From NCBI GenBank assembly GCA_003134995.1, contig PLDC01000028.1:1-64000 (forward strand): 64,000 nucleotides of DNA. The letters are read 5' to 3'. The notes under the pieces were generated by a model. That model made no database searches. It was not told the DNA's origin and was given only the letters and a program-made list of their open reading frames with translations. Below are positions 22,698 through 33,007 of the stretch, in pieces; position 1 is the first letter of the stretch, and the number at the start of each line of letters is the position of its first letter. Both the position numbers and the translations under genes were made by a program. Origin of the DNA: Acidobacteriaceae bacterium (GTDB lineage: Bacteria; Acidobacteriota; Terriglobia; Terriglobales; Acidobacteriaceae).

Positions 22698-24167
22698 ATG
22701 AAGAGTTCCAAAGCTTTATTCACTCTTGGCCTTGCACTGGCCTGTGCGGCTATCACCTTCAGCCTGGCGGTGCGCGCGCAGGCACAAACTTTCACTAGCC
22801 TTTACAGCTTCTGTACCGAGACTGGGTGCCCGGATGGCGCCGGTCCTTTTGGAACTATGGTGCAGGGCACGGACGGAGACATCTACGGGATCACGCAGAG
22901 TGGTGGGTCCAGCGGCTCGGGAACGTTCTTTAAGTTCACCACGGCCGGAGCTCTCACTACGCTCTACAACTTTTGTCCTTCGTCTCCGTGTACGGATGGC
23001 GCCACTCCGTTTGGGGGATTAGTGCTGGCCACCGATGGAGACTTCTATGGCGTCACGTATGAGGGTGGGAATGTATACGGCTATGGCACTGTGTTCAAAA
23101 TCACCGCGGCCGGCAAGCTCACCCTGCTGCACACTTTCGAAGGAACGGACGGAGAGGGACCGCAGGCGGCATTGGTTCAGGCCAACAACGGAAATTTCTA
23201 CGGAACCACATTCCGGGGCGGGGCCTACGGCGAAGGCACAGTGTTTGAGATTACCTCGAGCGGAACTTTCAGGACGCTGCATAGTTTTTGTGCAAGCTCG
23301 GGGTGTCCCGATGGAAGTGGTCCGAACGGGCTGACGTTGGCCGCGAACGGAAATCTTTATGGGACCACCTACACTGGGGGCGAAAGTAGCTGCAAGACTT
23401 CTGAAACAAATGGAACCTTTTTCGAACTCACGCCGACCGGAACGCTGACCACGCTGGCCGTCTTCTGCGCGCCGACGGGATATCTTCCGGCCTCGGCGGT
23501 GGTCCAGGCTGCGGACGGAAATTTCTACGGCACAACTTTAGCCGGCGGAGACGGTTCCAAGGTCGTCTACGGCACTGTCTATGAGATGACTTCCAGCGGT
23601 TCGATCACTTCGCTCCACAGCTTTTGTCTTGAGACGGGATGCACTGACGGCAAAACTCCGACGGCCCTGACGTTGGGAACGGACGGAAACTTCTATGGAA
23701 TCACAACGGGCGGTGGAGCAAACAGCGGTAAAGGGACGATCTTCGAAATCACTCCGGCGGGCGCGCTGACCACGCTGTACACCTTCAACAGTACAAACGG
23801 AAATTACACAGACGGATCAAGTCCGGCCGGTCCCATGCTGTTAGACACCAACGGCACCTTCTATGGATTAACCCAACTTGGGGGCAAGACCGCGAGCGGC
23901 ACGATCTTCAGCCTCAGCACCGGGCTGGGACCGTTCGTCAAGACCATCCCTGCGTCGGGCGCGGCGGGAAAGAGTGTAACGATTCTGGGAACGAATCTGA
24001 CGGGAGCAACTACCGTGAGCTTCGATGGAATTGCGGCTACGTTCAAGGTGGTTTCCGCTACGGAAATTACTACGACTGTGCCTAGCGGGACATCCAGCGG
24101 GACGGTGATGGTGACGACCTCGAGTGGCACGAAGCTCAGCAGCAATGTTGCGTTTCAGGTGCCTTAG
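22698..24167 (+). CDS. array gene 2: secreted Gloeo/Verruco repeat protein with divergent TIG tail; start set at MKSSKALF
   Basis: Same repeats; tail AAGKSVTILGTNLTGATTVSFDGIAATFKVVSATEITTTVPSGTSSGTVMVTTSSGTKLSSNVAFQVP differs from the common tail. Confidence 0.92.
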   Translation: MKSSKALFTLGLALACAAITFSLAVRAQAQTFTSLYSFCTETGCPDGAGPFGTMVQGTDGDIYGITQSGGSSGSGTFFKFTTAGALTTLYNFCPSSPCTDGATPFGGLVLATDGDFYGVTYEGGNVYGYGTVFKITAAGKLTLLHTFEGTDGEGPQAALVQANNGNFYGTTFRGGAYGEGTVFEITSSGTFRTLHSFCASSGCPDGSGPNGLTLAANGNLYGTTYTGGESSCKTSETNGTFFELTPTGTLTTLAVFCAPTGYLPASAVVQAADGNFYGTTLAGGDGSKVVYGTVYEMTSSGSITSLHSFCLETGCTDGKTPTALTLGTDGNFYGITTGGGANSGKGTIFEITPAGALTTLYTFNSTNGNYTDGSSPAGPMLLDTNGTFYGLTQLGGKTASGTIFSLSTGLGPFVKTIPASGAAGKSVTILGTNLTGATTVSFDGIAATFKVVSATEITTTVPSGTSSGTVMVTTSSGTKLSSNVAFQVP

Positions 24168-24201
24168 AAACATGTCATAGGTCACTTTAGGGGACAGCTC
24201 A

Positions 24202-25638
24202 ATGAAGAATTCGAAATCTCATTTCACTCTCGGCCTTGTACTGGCGTGCGCGGCCGTCACTTTAAGCCTGACGGTGTGCGCGCAGGCACAGACCTTTTCC
24301 TACTTCGCTAACTTCAACGCGGGAGCCGATGGCGTCGCTTCGGTGATGCAGGCGACGGACGGAAACTTTTACATGGGCGGCTTCCCCGGCGCATACGGCC
24401 ACCGCGGGGCCATCCTGAAACTGACGCCCTCCGGCGAGTTCAGCATCTTATACAGTTTTTGCGCGCAGCGCGGCTGCCCAGACGGCAGCTATCCCTTTAC
24501 TCCCATTCTTGGAAGCGATGGAAACTTTTACGGAACGACACAAGAAGGCGGCAGCCATTACGAAGGAGGAACGGTTTTCAAGATGACCCTTGCCGGCGAA
24601 CTCACGACGCTCTACACGTTTTGTACCACCAAGGAATGCCCGGACGGCGCTAGCCCGGAGGGAATTCTCCAGGCCAGCGACGGGAATCTTTACGGAATGG
24701 CAGGCGGCGGCGGGATCGGCAGCCAAGGCACGATTTTCCGGGTGAGCGCTACGGGAGAGTTCACGAAGCTGCACGATTTTTGTTCGGCTGCGAATTGTGC
24801 AGACGGTTACAACCAGTTTTCCCCGCCAATCCAGGGCAATGACGGAAATCTTTACGGCGCAACCTATGCGGGGGGATCCCATAGCGCAGGTCTGCTGTAC
24901 AAGCTAACGCTCGCCGGGGAGTACAGGATCATTTACGACTTCTGTTCTCTTTCTAACTGTGCCGACGGTGGTGGGCCGAACGCGATCGTGCAGGATGCCG
25001 ACGGGAATTTTTTTGGCACAACCCAGGGCGGCGGCAACCTGGGCTATGGGACGGTGTTCGAGCTTACATCGACAAATCAATACATCGTCCTGGCCAACTT
25101 CGACTTCGTTCACGGCACTCCTCTTGGAAAATTGACACTGGCTAGCGACGGCAATCTCTATGGAAATACACAAGGCGGAGAAAATGCCGGAACTGTTTTT
25201 GAGGTCACGCCGAAGGGAGAGGTCACGTTTCTCAACATCTTCTCAACCTGCGCCCTTGATAGCGGCTGGTATCCACTGGGCTTGCTCTTTCAGGGCACCA
25301 ATGGCACTCTCTACGGAACCACCGCCTTCGGCAACAGCGTTGGTGACTGCAATCCCTATGGCGCTGGCTATGGCACGATCTACAGCGTCTCCGGCCCCAC
25401 CCCGTTGGTAGAAACCGCACCCGTGGCTGGCCCGGTTGGGCAGAGCGTGATCATTCTCGGCAACAATCTGACTGGATCGACCGGCGTTACCTTCAACGGG
25501 GTGGCCGCAAAATTTACCGTCGAGTCCGACTCGTACATCAAGGCGACGGTTCCGGCGGGCGCTGCTACGGGCGTGGTGTCTGTTGTCACTCCGAGTGGAA
25601 CGCTGAAGAGCAATCCGCAGTTTGTGGTGAGCGAGTAG
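24202..25638 (+). CDS. array gene 3: secreted Gloeo/Verruco repeat protein + TIG
   Basis: First blade variant DGNFYMGGFPGAYGHRGAILKLTP (shared with gene 12); common TIG tail. Confidence 0.93.
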   Translation: MKNSKSHFTLGLVLACAAVTLSLTVCAQAQTFSYFANFNAGADGVASVMQATDGNFYMGGFPGAYGHRGAILKLTPSGEFSILYSFCAQRGCPDGSYPFTPILGSDGNFYGTTQEGGSHYEGGTVFKMTLAGELTTLYTFCTTKECPDGASPEGILQASDGNLYGMAGGGGIGSQGTIFRVSATGEFTKLHDFCSAANCADGYNQFSPPIQGNDGNLYGATYAGGSHSAGLLYKLTLAGEYRIIYDFCSLSNCADGGGPNAIVQDADGNFFGTTQGGGNLGYGTVFELTSTNQYIVLANFDFVHGTPLGKLTLASDGNLYGNTQGGENAGTVFEVTPKGEVTFLNIFSTCALDSGWYPLGLLFQGTNGTLYGTTAFGNSVGDCNPYGAGYGTIYSVSGPTPLVETAPVAGPVGQSVIILGNNLTGSTGVTFNGVAAKFTVESDSYIKATVPAGAATGVVSVVTPSGTLKSNPQFVVSE

Positions 25639-25715
25639 TTGAACGGCACCGAGCCGCGCAGTTCTGGCGGGCTGCGCGTCTCGGTTTCGGATCTTTGAAG
25701 ATTGGAGACGTAAAC

Positions 25716-27116
25716 ATGAAGCTCGTCAGACTTTCACTGCTCGTTTTGGCATCGCTTGCAATCACCTTCAGCCTGGCGGTGTGCGCCCAGGCCCAAAGAC
25801 TGACTGGCCTCGCCGTTTTCGACGGGACTGATGGGTACGGACCGTATGGAGGGCTGGTCCAGGGGACGGACGGAAACTTTTACGGCACAACCAACGGCGG
25901 CGGCAATGACACTCAGTCCGGTACGTTCTTCCGCATAACTCCCAGCGGAAAGATCACCAGTCTTTACAGTTTCTGCTCCCTGCCCAAGTGTGCGGATGGG
26001 GATTTTCCCAGTTCGGCTCCCGTCGTGGGAACCGACGGAAACCTTTACGGAGCGATGAGCAGCGGCGGAGCCGGCCGCGGGGGCACGTTTTACAAAATGA
26101 CGCTGGAGGGCAAACTCACCACTCTCTATTCGTTCTGCCCCACTGATCCCTGCACTGACGGCATTAGCCCGAACGGAATCGTCCTGGGCGGCGACGGAAA
26201 TTTCTACGGCACGACAGCGGTAGGGGGGAACGCCTCAGGCTCCGGCACGATTTTTTCCATCAGCCAAACCGGCGAGTTCAAGCTGCTCTACACGTTTTGT
26301 TCGCTTACGCCGAATTGCCTGGATGGCGATAACCCTTACTACCCGCCGATTTTGGGCACCGACGGCAACTTGTATGGCGTGACGTACTTTGGAGGAAGCC
26401 AGGAAGGCGGTGTGTTATACGAACTGACTCCTTCCGGGACTTATACGGTGCTTTACAACTTCTGTGGTGGATTGGGGGGTTGTAACGACAACGGAACTTA
26501 CGATGTAGCGCGAGATGCCAAAGGAAATTTCTTCGGCACAACTGCCATCAACGAATTCGAGATCACGTCGACGAATCAGTATGTCTCCTTGCGCACCTGG
26601 GACATGTTCACTTATCCCACATGGCCGTACACAGGAGTAACGGTGGCCAACGATGGGAACGTCTATGGGGTGATTGGTGGCAACTATAACAATGCCGGAT
26701 CGATTTATGAGGTCACTGCGGCGGGCACGTACACGACGCTGTATGCCTTCGAGACTGGGATCGGCTCCCCACCAGTTGGCCCGCTGATTCAGGGCACCGA
26801 TGGCAGCTTTTACGGAGTCGCCACCTACGGACCGGGCGACTACGATGGCGAGGTTTTCAAATTCTCGAACAACCTTAGCCCGCTGGCGGAAACCGTGCCC
26901 GTGATTGGACCGGTGGGCACGAGCGTCCTCATCCTGGGCAACGGTCTGACTGGATCTACCAGCGTCACGTTCAATGGAGTGGCGGCAAAGTTCACGGTGG
27001 AGTCCGATACCTACATTAAGGCGACTGTTCCAAAGGGTGCGACGACCGGGACGGTTTCTGTGGTCACGCCATCGGGAACGCTCGATAGCTATCCGCAGTT
27101 CTTGGTGAGCAAGTAG
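25716..27116 (+). CDS. array gene 4: secreted Gloeo/Verruco repeat protein + TIG; start set at MKLVRLSLLV
   Basis: Repeats and TIG tail; subfamily YGPGDYDGEVFKFSNNLSPLAETVPV shared with genes 5 and 10. Confidence 0.92.
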   Translation: MKLVRLSLLVLASLAITFSLAVCAQAQRLTGLAVFDGTDGYGPYGGLVQGTDGNFYGTTNGGGNDTQSGTFFRITPSGKITSLYSFCSLPKCADGDFPSSAPVVGTDGNLYGAMSSGGAGRGGTFYKMTLEGKLTTLYSFCPTDPCTDGISPNGIVLGGDGNFYGTTAVGGNASGSGTIFSISQTGEFKLLYTFCSLTPNCLDGDNPYYPPILGTDGNLYGVTYFGGSQEGGVLYELTPSGTYTVLYNFCGGLGGCNDNGTYDVARDAKGNFFGTTAINEFEITSTNQYVSLRTWDMFTYPTWPYTGVTVANDGNVYGVIGGNYNNAGSIYEVTAAGTYTTLYAFETGIGSPPVGPLIQGTDGSFYGVATYGPGDYDGEVFKFSNNLSPLAETVPVIGPVGTSVLILGNGLTGSTSVTFNGVAAKFTVESDTYIKATVPKGATTGTVSVVTPSGTLDSYPQFLVSK

Positions 27117-27171
27117 TTGTTGTAACTCACTTCTGTTTCGCATTGGTCGAACAAATTAGGAGGACATTTCG

Positions 27172-28611
27172 ATGAAGGCGTCCAAAGCTTTTCTGAGTCT
27201 TGGTCTTGCACTCGCATGTGTGGTCTTTACTTTCAGTCTGGCGGTGCGAGCCCAGGCCCAGACCCTGAAAGTCATTGGTTTCTTCGATGGGTCCGACGGA
27301 AACGGACCGTACGGGCCTGTCGTCCAGGGAACCGACGGAAACATTTACGGCACAACCGACTACGGCGGCAACGCATTTGCGTCCGGTACTCTCTACCGAG
27401 TTACGCCCACTGGTGAGGTCACCGATCTTCACAACTTCTGCTCCCAGCCTAGATGTGCCGACGGGTCTACCGCCTTTTCACCTCCCGCGGTCGGGACCGA
27501 CGGAAACCTTTACGGAGTCGTAGGGAGCGGCGGAGTCGGCTTTGAGGGGACGTTTTACAAAATGACGCTTGACGGACAATTCACTACTCTCTACGCCTTT
27601 TGCTCCACCGAACCTTGCACTGGCGGCGGCGGTCCGAACGGAATCATCCTGGGCGCCGACGGGAATTTCTACGGCACCGCAGGAGGCGGTGGCAATCACG
27701 AAAATGGCGGCACATTTTTTTCCCTCAGCCCAACCGGCCAGTTTAAGCTGCTGCACACGTTTTGTTCCGTTGCCCCGAATTGCCTGGATGGCGCAGTTCC
27801 GTCTTACGCTCCGATCCTGGGAACCGACGGCAACTTTTATGGCGTCACCTACACCGGGGGAAGTCTGGGAGGTGGTGTCTTGTACGAACTGACTCCTGCG
27901 GGAACCTACAGTGTGCTTTACAACTTCTGTGGTTTGTCTGCGCCCTGTTCCGGTCCTGGGGAGCCCTACCAGGTAGTGCGGGATGCCTACGGCAACTTCT
28001 TTGGACAAACCGAGTACGACAGTAGAGGCTACCAGTACGGAAGCGTATTCGAGATCACCTCGGACAATCAATTACTCGTTCTGCATAATTTCAACTATGA
28101 CAACTACTGGCCTTACATAGGAGTGACGCTGGCCAATGACGGCAACGTCTACGGAGTATTTGGATATGACGTCACCAATGCCGGATTCATTTTTGAAGTA
28201 ACTCCAGCGGGCAGGTATGCGGAGATCTATAACTTCCCGGTGGACGACAACGCCAGCGGCGCCCCGCCAGTTGGCCCGCTTTTTCAGGGCACTGACGGCG
28301 ACCTTTACGGAGTCACTCCCTACGGTCCCGGGTCCTTTTATGGCGAGGTCTTCCAGTTCTCGAACAACCTCCGGCCGTTGGTGGAAACCGTGCCTGTGGC
28401 TGGCGCTGTGGGGAACAGCATACTCATCCTGGGCAACAATCTGACAGGGTCCTCCAGCGTCACGTTCAACGGCGTGGAAGCGGCATTCACGGTCGAATCC
28501 GACACTTACATCAAAGCCACAGTTCCGGCGGGCGCGACGACGGGTGTGGTTTCGGTCGTGACTCCGTCGGGGACGCTGAACAGCTATCCGCAGTTTGTGG
28601 TGACGGAGTAA
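27172..28611 (+). CDS. array gene 5: secreted Gloeo/Verruco repeat protein + TIG
   Basis: Repeats and TIG tail; SD aggaggacatttcgATG. Confidence 0.93.
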   Translation: MKASKAFLSLGLALACVVFTFSLAVRAQAQTLKVIGFFDGSDGNGPYGPVVQGTDGNIYGTTDYGGNAFASGTLYRVTPTGEVTDLHNFCSQPRCADGSTAFSPPAVGTDGNLYGVVGSGGVGFEGTFYKMTLDGQFTTLYAFCSTEPCTGGGGPNGIILGADGNFYGTAGGGGNHENGGTFFSLSPTGQFKLLHTFCSVAPNCLDGAVPSYAPILGTDGNFYGVTYTGGSLGGGVLYELTPAGTYSVLYNFCGLSAPCSGPGEPYQVVRDAYGNFFGQTEYDSRGYQYGSVFEITSDNQLLVLHNFNYDNYWPYIGVTLANDGNVYGVFGYDVTNAGFIFEVTPAGRYAEIYNFPVDDNASGAPPVGPLFQGTDGDLYGVTPYGPGSFYGEVFQFSNNLRPLVETVPVAGAVGNSILILGNNLTGSSSVTFNGVEAAFTVESDTYIKATVPAGATTGVVSVVTPSGTLNSYPQFVVTE

Positions 28612-28653
28612 TAAGTAATTTGGATCGAGGCTATGCCCAACGAGGTGATGACA

Positions 28654-30078
28654 ATGAACCGCTCGAAATTTCAACTGACTATTGGTTTTGCACTCGCATT
28701 TGCGATCACAATCAGCCTGGCGGTGCGCGCAGAGGCACAAACCTATGCCGACCTTGCCAACTTCAATGGCACGGACGGCAGCTTTCCCGGTGGATCGGTG
28801 ACCCAGGCGACGGACGGAAACTTTTATGGCGTAACCTACTACGGCGGCGCTAACAAGAAAGGCAGCCTCTTTCAAGTTACGCCGGGTGGAACGATTACCT
28901 CGATTTACAGTTTTTGCTCACAGTCCAATTGCGCCGACGGGGAAGGCCCCGTATCTACCCCGGTGCTGGGAAGCGACGGAAACCTTTACGGGGCAACTTG
29001 GGGAGGTGGTGGCACCGCCGAGGGCGGAATCGTTTACAAGATGACGCTTGGGGGCGAAATCACCATCCTCCACACCTTCTGTACCACTTCCGCATGCCTG
29101 GATGGCGACGCCCCGGCCGCAGTCATGCTTGCCAGCGATGGGAACTTCTACGGCACGACCTTCTTCGGCGGGGAGTTCAAGGGAGGCACGCTCTTCAAAA
29201 TCACTCCAACGGGCGTGCTGACAGTACTGCACTCTTTTTGCTCAGAGGCGAATTGCGCGGACGGCAATTCTTCCGACTCGGCGCCGATACAGGCCAGCGA
29301 TGGAAACTTTTACGGTGCAACTCAAGGTGGGGGCGTCGATGGAGTTGGCGTTCTTTACGAGATGACGGCGACGGGAGGTTACAAGGTAATCCAGAATTTC
29401 TGTTATGGCGCTCTCTATGGCTGCCCGATGGGCTCGACGCCGAACCCGCTCGTACAGGATGCCGATGGGAATTTGTTTGGCACAACTAAATTTGGCGGCA
29501 GCTACAACTCGGGAACTGTATTCGAAATCACGTCGGCAGGTCAAGACATCGTCCTGCACAAATTCGAGTACGGCGGATCAATCGACCCGTCGGGCGCGTT
29601 GATCATCGCCAATGACGGGAATCTGTATGGAGCGGCCGCAAACAACAGCTTCGACGACGGCAACGGGTATAGCTCCGTTTTCGAGATCACCGAAGCGGGC
29701 GTATTCACGGCGTTGGCCAGCAACTATGACAGCCTGAATGGCCCGGTTCTTCAGGCCACCGATGGCAATTTCTACGGAACCACCGCCTTCGGCGGCGCCG
29801 ACAATTATGGCACGGTCTTCAAACTCTCGACCGGCCTCAGTCCGCTGGTGGAAGCTGTGCCCGTGGCCGGCCCAGTCGGGAAGATCGTCATCATCCTGGG
29901 CAATGGCCTGACTGGATCTACCAGCGTCACGTTCAACGGCGTGGCGGCGGCGTTTACGGTGGAGTCCGACACCTACATCAAAGCGACGGTTCCAAAGGGC
30001 GCGACTAGCGGCGCGGTGTCTGTGGTCACTCCGTCGGGAACGCTTAAGAGCAATCCGCAGTTTGTGGTGAGCAAGTAA
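28654..30078 (+). CDS. array gene 6: secreted Gloeo/Verruco repeat protein + TIG; start set at MNRSKFQLTIGF
   Basis: Repeats and TIG tail; SD gaggtg before the ATG at 28654. Confidence 0.9.
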   Translation: MNRSKFQLTIGFALAFAITISLAVRAEAQTYADLANFNGTDGSFPGGSVTQATDGNFYGVTYYGGANKKGSLFQVTPGGTITSIYSFCSQSNCADGEGPVSTPVLGSDGNLYGATWGGGGTAEGGIVYKMTLGGEITILHTFCTTSACLDGDAPAAVMLASDGNFYGTTFFGGEFKGGTLFKITPTGVLTVLHSFCSEANCADGNSSDSAPIQASDGNFYGATQGGGVDGVGVLYEMTATGGYKVIQNFCYGALYGCPMGSTPNPLVQDADGNLFGTTKFGGSYNSGTVFEITSAGQDIVLHKFEYGGSIDPSGALIIANDGNLYGAAANNSFDDGNGYSSVFEITEAGVFTALASNYDSLNGPVLQATDGNFYGTTAFGGADNYGTVFKLSTGLSPLVEAVPVAGPVGKIVIILGNGLTGSTSVTFNGVAAAFTVESDTYIKATVPKGATSGAVSVVTPSGTLKSNPQFVVSK

Positions 30079-30146
30079 TGATTTAAACAATGGAATTTGA
30101 AACCAAGATACACCTTGAACACTGGGGTTCGACCGAGGAGACAGTC

Positions 30147-31391
30147 ATGCGAATCAAGAAGCAGTATTTCGCGCCCATCACCTTGCTCTTGCTTACCGTG
30201 TTGCTTTCGGTCACCCACGCGGTCGCGCAAGAAGGCTCAGCAAGAGAAAAAGTGCTTGTCAGTTTTACAGCCGAGAGCTCTGTCGGCAATACGCCGACTG
30301 GCGCACTGATTTCCGACGGTGCCGGAAATTTTTACGGGGTTAACGGTAACGGGGGCGTGGGGGGCGGAACGGTCTTTGAGATATCTCCCTCGGGCGAAGG
30401 AGGATGGACCGCAAAGTTGATCGATGATCTCCAATCGAACTCGCACTACGACAATGCGCTGGTCATGGATTCGTCCGGGAATCTTTACGGCACCCTCTAT
30501 GCCGGCGGCGCCAATGCCTGTACCGACGGTTACGACGATTACTTGTGCGGTGGGGTTTACGAGTTGTCGCCGAACGGCTCGGGTGCATTCACGGAAAACA
30601 TCCTATGGAACGCCAGCCAGAGGGGAGGGTGGCGACCGTATCACCTGATCATGGGCCCTGATGGAAACCTGTATGGCACCACCTATTGGGGCGGCGATTG
30701 GGGCAGCAACGTGGGAGGGGGAACTGTCTTTGAACTACAGCATACGGGTGAGCAATGGACGCACAGCATATTGTCCACCGGTGACGACTTGCCAGACAGC
30801 CTAGTTTTCGACAAGGCCGGAAACCTCTACGGCACGAACTACTACGGCGATGACTGGGTCGGAGGCGGCGCCCTCTTTGAGTTGAAGAAGACGAACGGCG
30901 GCTGGCAGGAAATCAATTTGTTCGAGTTCAACGCCAGCGGCTCCGGAGCATCGGGGGGATTTGGCCTAAACGGGGTGATCCTCGGCAGCGATGGCAATTT
31001 CTATGGGACGACGGATTCGGGCGGCAACGGACATGGTGTTGTATTCGAGTTGTCGCCGACGTCGGGTGGGGCCACGCAAGAGACCGTTTTGTACACCTTT
31101 CTAGACGGGGGACCAGACGAATACGCCGCTAACCCGCTCCTCGTCGAGTCAGCGGGCAATCTTTATGGCGCTACCTTCGGTGGCGGCCCGGGAGGGTATG
31201 GAACTGTCTTCCAACTCACGCCGTCAGGAAACGGCGCGTGGTCCTATACCCTCCTGCACAGTTTTCCGAGTGACGCTGAGGACGGCAAAAGCCCGAATGG
31301 TTTGCTAGTCGATTCAAAAGGAAATATTTACGGCACAACGGTGGGCGGCGGTACGGCGGGGTTGGGAACGGTGTTTGAGATTACGCCGTAG
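30147..31391 (+). CDS. array gene 7: divergent Gloeo/Verruco repeat protein lacking TIG and lacking the FC-x4-C motif; start set at MRIKKQYFAP
   Basis: Repeats DGNLYGTTYWGGDWGSNVGGGTVFELQ, ends GTVFEITP*; distinct signal peptide; SD gaggag. Confidence 0.9.
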   Translation: MRIKKQYFAPITLLLLTVLLSVTHAVAQEGSAREKVLVSFTAESSVGNTPTGALISDGAGNFYGVNGNGGVGGGTVFEISPSGEGGWTAKLIDDLQSNSHYDNALVMDSSGNLYGTLYAGGANACTDGYDDYLCGGVYELSPNGSGAFTENILWNASQRGGWRPYHLIMGPDGNLYGTTYWGGDWGSNVGGGTVFELQHTGEQWTHSILSTGDDLPDSLVFDKAGNLYGTNYYGDDWVGGGALFELKKTNGGWQEINLFEFNASGSGASGGFGLNGVILGSDGNFYGTTDSGGNGHGVVFELSPTSGGATQETVLYTFLDGGPDEYAANPLLVESAGNLYGATFGGGPGGYGTVFQLTPSGNGAWSYTLLHSFPSDAEDGKSPNGLLVDSKGNIYGTTVGGGTAGLGTVFEITP

Positions 31392-31460
31392 CCTCAAGAG
31401 GATTTTCACAAGTGCAACAGACGGCGTTCGTTTTGCAGCGCGGATTGCGAGGAGATTGTT

Positions 31461-32951
31461 ATGAAGAATTCTAAATTACAGCTCACCCTTGGCCTTGCAT
31501 TGGCGTGCGTAGTTTTCTCCTTTGGCCTGGCGGTGTGCGCCACGGCACAGACTTATGCCAACCTCGACTACTTCAATAAGCAAGACGGATGGGATGGCGC
31601 CGCCGGACCACTGATCCAGGGGACGGATGGAAACTTTTACGGCGCAACCGTCGTCGGCGGCGCAAACGTCGTCGGCTACGTTTTCGGCGCAGGAAATGTC
31701 TTCCAGTTGTCTCCCGCCGGAGAACTTCGATCGATTTACAGTTTTTGTTCGCAGCCCAACTGCGCTGACGGGCAATATCCGCTGCTGGGTCCCGTCCTCG
31801 CAAGCGACGAACACCTTTACGGAGTGGCGTCGGTGGGTGGAAGCTATGCTGGATCCATATATGGCTCAGGAACGTTTTACAAGCTGACGCTTGGCGGCGA
31901 GTTCACGCTCCTCTATACGTTCTGTCCCACCTCTCCATGCACTGACGGCTCGGGCCCGAACGGAATCATCCTGGGCAGCGACGGGAATTTTTACGGCGCG
32001 ACAGCAGCCGGGGGAGCATTCAGTGGCGGCACGATCTTCAGGATCAGCTCAACCGGCAAGCTCACGGTGTTGCACTCCTTTTGTTCGCTCAGCAATTGTA
32101 AAGATGGCAAAGAACCAAACTACGCGCCAATCCAAGCGAGCAACGGAAACTTTTATGGCACAACGATGGAGGGCGGAACCACGGGAAGCGGCGTCGTTTA
32201 CGAACTGACTCCATCCGGGATCTATACGGTGGTCCACAACTTCTGTTCTCTTGCTGGCTGCGCGGATGGAAGCGAGCCAACAACCTTAGTCCAGGGCACC
32301 GATGGAAATATTTTTGGCACAACTGTGGGAGGCGGCAGCGACGGCTACGGCTGGGGAACTGTATTCGAGATCACATCGACAAATCAATATGTCGTCCTGG
32401 ATAGTTTCGACATCCTGCGGGCCCATCCTTTTGCGGGACTGGCGCTGGCCAACGATGGCAATCTCTACGGAACTACGACCGGCGACGGGACCGGGTCAGG
32501 CATCAACGGCGGAACCATTTACGAGGTCACCCCACAGGGCAGGTATACGCAGCTCTACACGTTCAGCGAATGTAAGGGCGGCTATAACCCATCCGCGCCA
32601 TTGTTTCAGGGCACCGACGGCCTTATCTATGGAACCACTGGCTACGGCGGCTACGTCTCGCCGGATGGCTGCGGTGGCTATGGCACGATCTTCACCCTCG
32701 CGAATGGGCTCAGCCCGCTGGTGCAATCCGTACCCGTGGCTGGCCCCGTCGGGCAGAGCGTCATCATCCTGGGCAACGGTCTGACTGGATCGACCAGCGT
32801 CACCTTCAACGGCGTGGAGGCGGCGTTTACGGTTCAGTCCGATACCTATATTAAGGCGACGGTTCCAACGGGTGCGACGAGCGGCACGGTTTCTGTGGTC
32901 ACGCCATCGGGAACGCTGAACAGCAATCCGCAGTTTGTGGTGAGCAAGTAG
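31461..32951 (+). CDS. array gene 8: secreted Gloeo/Verruco repeat protein + TIG
   Basis: Repeats and TIG tail; SD gaggagattgttATG. Confidence 0.93.
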   Translation: MKNSKLQLTLGLALACVVFSFGLAVCATAQTYANLDYFNKQDGWDGAAGPLIQGTDGNFYGATVVGGANVVGYVFGAGNVFQLSPAGELRSIYSFCSQPNCADGQYPLLGPVLASDEHLYGVASVGGSYAGSIYGSGTFYKLTLGGEFTLLYTFCPTSPCTDGSGPNGIILGSDGNFYGATAAGGAFSGGTIFRISSTGKLTVLHSFCSLSNCKDGKEPNYAPIQASNGNFYGTTMEGGTTGSGVVYELTPSGIYTVVHNFCSLAGCADGSEPTTLVQGTDGNIFGTTVGGGSDGYGWGTVFEITSTNQYVVLDSFDILRAHPFAGLALANDGNLYGTTTGDGTGSGINGGTIYEVTPQGRYTQLYTFSECKGGYNPSAPLFQGTDGLIYGTTGYGGYVSPDGCGGYGTIFTLANGLSPLVQSVPVAGPVGQSVIILGNGLTGSTSVTFNGVEAAFTVQSDTYIKATVPTGATSGTVSVVTPSGTLNSNPQFVVSK

Positions 32952-33007
32952 TTGTTTGCGACTCATTCTTATTTCGCATTGATCGAACAAATCAGGGAGA
33001 GATTTCG

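Noticed and set aside
26415-30090. Several 160-270 aa minus-strand ORFs within the repeat array
   Set aside because: They mirror one another because the sense genes are paralogous; not independent genes.
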